The translations under genes and the position numbers were made by a program. A stretch of DNA of 52,383 nt, taken from Anaerolineaceae bacterium. Its GTDB lineage: Bacteria; Chloroflexota; Anaerolineae; Aggregatilineales; Phototrophicaceae. Under the pieces are notes generated by a model. That model did no database searches. It was not told the DNA's origin and worked only from the letters and a program-made list of their open reading frames with translations. Where the stretch lies: contig WGMX01000069.1 of the NCBI GenBank assembly GCA_016124855.1, forward strand, positions 1-52,383. Reading direction: 5' to 3'. Shown one piece after another: positions 51,007-52,383 of this stretch (position 1 is its first letter; every line of letters starts with the position of its first letter).

Positions 51007-52326
51007 ATGACGGGGTCAAATAACGGAAATAACGAAAGCAACAGCGAGTCAAATCATTTTCGCCAACCTGAACTGGTTCCTTCGCAGCTCGGCAGTCGTT
51101 GGGTTTCACTTGCTGCCTTAGTCGAACAGATCGAATCGGCATTCATCGAAAGTTATAGCCATAACTCACCTGAACTTGCAGAAGCAGATACGCCGGCTAA
51201 ACGTTTAAAACTTGTGCTAGAAACCGCAAACTATGTTATCGCTGTCGAGTCGGTGCAGCTCTCGCCTACTGAAAAAGCCGATGTGATGAGTCGTACCTAT
51301 AGCAGTCTTTTCGGTTACGGCCCGCTTGATGCCTTATTTGCAGATGATAAAGTGACGACGATTTCCCTCGAAGGTGCTGATAAAGCCTCTGTTCGTTACG
51401 GACACGGCGATCTAACGGTACTCGGTTCTATTTTTCAAAGCCCTGAACACTATCAACGCATTATTACCCGGTTGATCGCTGACTCGGGCGCTGAACTGCG
51501 TCCCGATCAGCCATACATGGAGCTTGGATTACGTATTGGAGACCGTCCGGTATGTGTGAATTTGGTTGCGCCGCCTGTCACCATCCAACTTAATGCTGAT
51601 ATTCGCCTGCATCCCAAGCAGTTGCCGACTTGGGAAACTTTAATTTCATCCGGCTGCGCAACCGAAAAAGCAGTTCGATTGTTGAAAACCTTGGCTGCTT
51701 CTAATTACGGTTTGTTGATCATTGGTGAACCTGAATCGGGTAAAACCACACTGCTCAATCTGCTCATGAATGAACTCCCAAATCCTGAGGCTGTTATCGC
51801 AGTGGAAAGAGCAGGAGAAACCCGATTGCCTGCGGGGATGCAGCGTTTAACTGCCAAGTGGCCTATTGGTGATTCCCCACGTGTTTCATTTGGTGAGCAA
51901 ATTATCAATGCGCTGGAGCAAAAACCTGCCTGCATTCTATTGGACGAGGTTCGCGCCGACGAGCCACAAACCATCGCCCCATTGTTACAGATGTCCGATG
52001 CGCCGCGTCAAGTTTGGTCTTTTCGGGGTGCCACTTTCACCAAGCGATTGCAGAGTGCATTGGGAATGCTCGCCCGGCGTGCTGACGTCGGCGGAGGCGA
52101 AGCACTGATTCGACCGCTGTACGAACGTATCCCTTTTGTGATTGCCGTCAATCGGGTTGGTGGTCGGTTGCGCTTGTGGGGCATTGGGGAGTGGCAGTTT
52201 AAGCACACGCCTGATTATCCAACATATGTCTCACTATTGCAGGTTGAGGATGGTCAGCTCAAGTTGACAGGGGAACGGCCTTCGCGCGTGTTACCCCTTG
52301 ATGAAGATTTTTGGTCAACCGATTAA
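51007..52326 (+). CDS. TadA/CpaF-like secretion ATPase
   Basis: Type II/IV secretion ATPase family (VirB11-CpaF group), 439 residues. The N-terminal domain (about 30-200) contains LFGYGPLDALFADDKVTTIS. The ATPase core has Walker A GEPESGKTT (240-248), a degenerate Asp box (AVERAGETRLP) and Walker B ILLDEVRADE (near 313). The canonical VGEVRG is altered, and the usual His box is not obvious. No pilin, TadB/C or other secretion gene is in view, though the window ends 57 bp later. It is co-oriented with pncB. Confidence 0.82.
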   Translation: MTGSNNGNNESNSESNHFRQPELVPSQLGSRWVSLAALVEQIESAFIESYSHNSPELAEADTPAKRLKLVLETANYVIAVESVQLSPTEKADVMSRTYSSLFGYGPLDALFADDKVTTISLEGADKASVRYGHGDLTVLGSIFQSPEHYQRIITRLIADSGAELRPDQPYMELGLRIGDRPVCVNLVAPPVTIQLNADIRLHPKQLPTWETLISSGCATEKAVRLLKTLAASNYGLLIIGEPESGKTTLLNLLMNELPNPEAVIAVERAGETRLPAGMQRLTAKWPIGDSPRVSFGEQIINALEQKPACILLDEVRADEPQTIAPLLQMSDAPRQVWSFRGATFTKRLQSALGMLARRADVGGGEALIRPLYERIPFVIAVNRVGGRLRLWGIGEWQFKHTPDYPTYVSLLQVEDGQLKLTGERPSRVLPLDEDFWSTD

Positions 52327-52383
52327 ACCTGTTCGCCTGCCACGACCCGCTTTAAACTTTCTGTAAATGGTGGTCGCGCAATC

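Overview
The window is a 52 kb piece of a bacterial chromosome with about 43 protein-coding genes. I found no rRNA, tRNA, CRISPR array, transposase or phage gene. The gene content points to Chloroflexota, most likely an Anaerolineae-type lineage. The signs are secreted proteins with Thr/Pro-rich linkers, DUF4397 and SH3b surface proteins, topoisomerase I with an N-terminal DUF5679-type zinc ribbon, an FHA-FHA-RodA-PBP cluster, and a GDP-D-rhamnose pathway. This is judged by eye from protein resemblance, not from a phylogenetic marker search.

Layout. 1-6300 (mostly +): a truncated Thr/Pro repeat membrane protein, an M23 lipoprotein, an opposing secreted substrate-binding protein with SH3b and CARDB-like domains, an MBL-fold hydrolase and greA. 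6450-17034 (-): information-processing genes ffh, rpsP, khpA, rimM, dprA and topA, with manC inserted between dprA and topA, plus a flavin reductase and an alkaline-phosphatase-superfamily enzyme. 17113-21165 (-): MBL hydrolase, MurJ flippase and a C39 peptidase/TPR protein. 21456-27024: a PHP phosphoesterase (+) convergent with an envelope operon (-) of FhaA-like, FhaB-like, mtnP, RodA/FtsW and a PBP-like protein. 27178-29727 (-): rpsF-ssb-rpsR and a parvulin-type foldase. 29845-37881 (-): five glycan genes, mostly overlapping or abutting (GT2, GT4, two large membrane proteins, O-antigen-ligase-like). 38012-42035: a helical secreted protein (+), then rmd-gmd-tatD (-) for GDP-D-rhamnose. 42099-47065 (-): two DUF4397 surface proteins. 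47194-52326: ahcY and a PfkB kinase (-), then a nicotinate phosphoribosyltransferase and a TadA/CpaF-like ATPase (+).

How the genes fit together. manC, gmd and rmd give a route from mannose-1-phosphate to GDP-D-rhamnose, which could feed the glycosyltransferase operon. MtnP, AhcY and the PfkB kinase could recycle the nucleoside by-products of S-adenosylmethionine. RodA/FtsW, MurJ, the FHA proteins and the PBP-like protein belong to envelope growth.

The observations most worth a second look are these. (1) A 152-nt intergenic element occurs twice in opposite orientations (2296-2447 and 39031-39182) and has conserved hairpins. (2) The PBP-like gene has an in-frame TAA between its membrane anchor and its body, and all three transpeptidase motifs are degenerate, while the neighbouring RodA keeps its key Asp. 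(3) A candidate S6:S18-type autoregulatory leader lies before rpsF. (4) Two DUF4397/SH3b surface proteins sit side by side, and there is a solitary substrate-binding protein with SH3b and CARDB-like domains.
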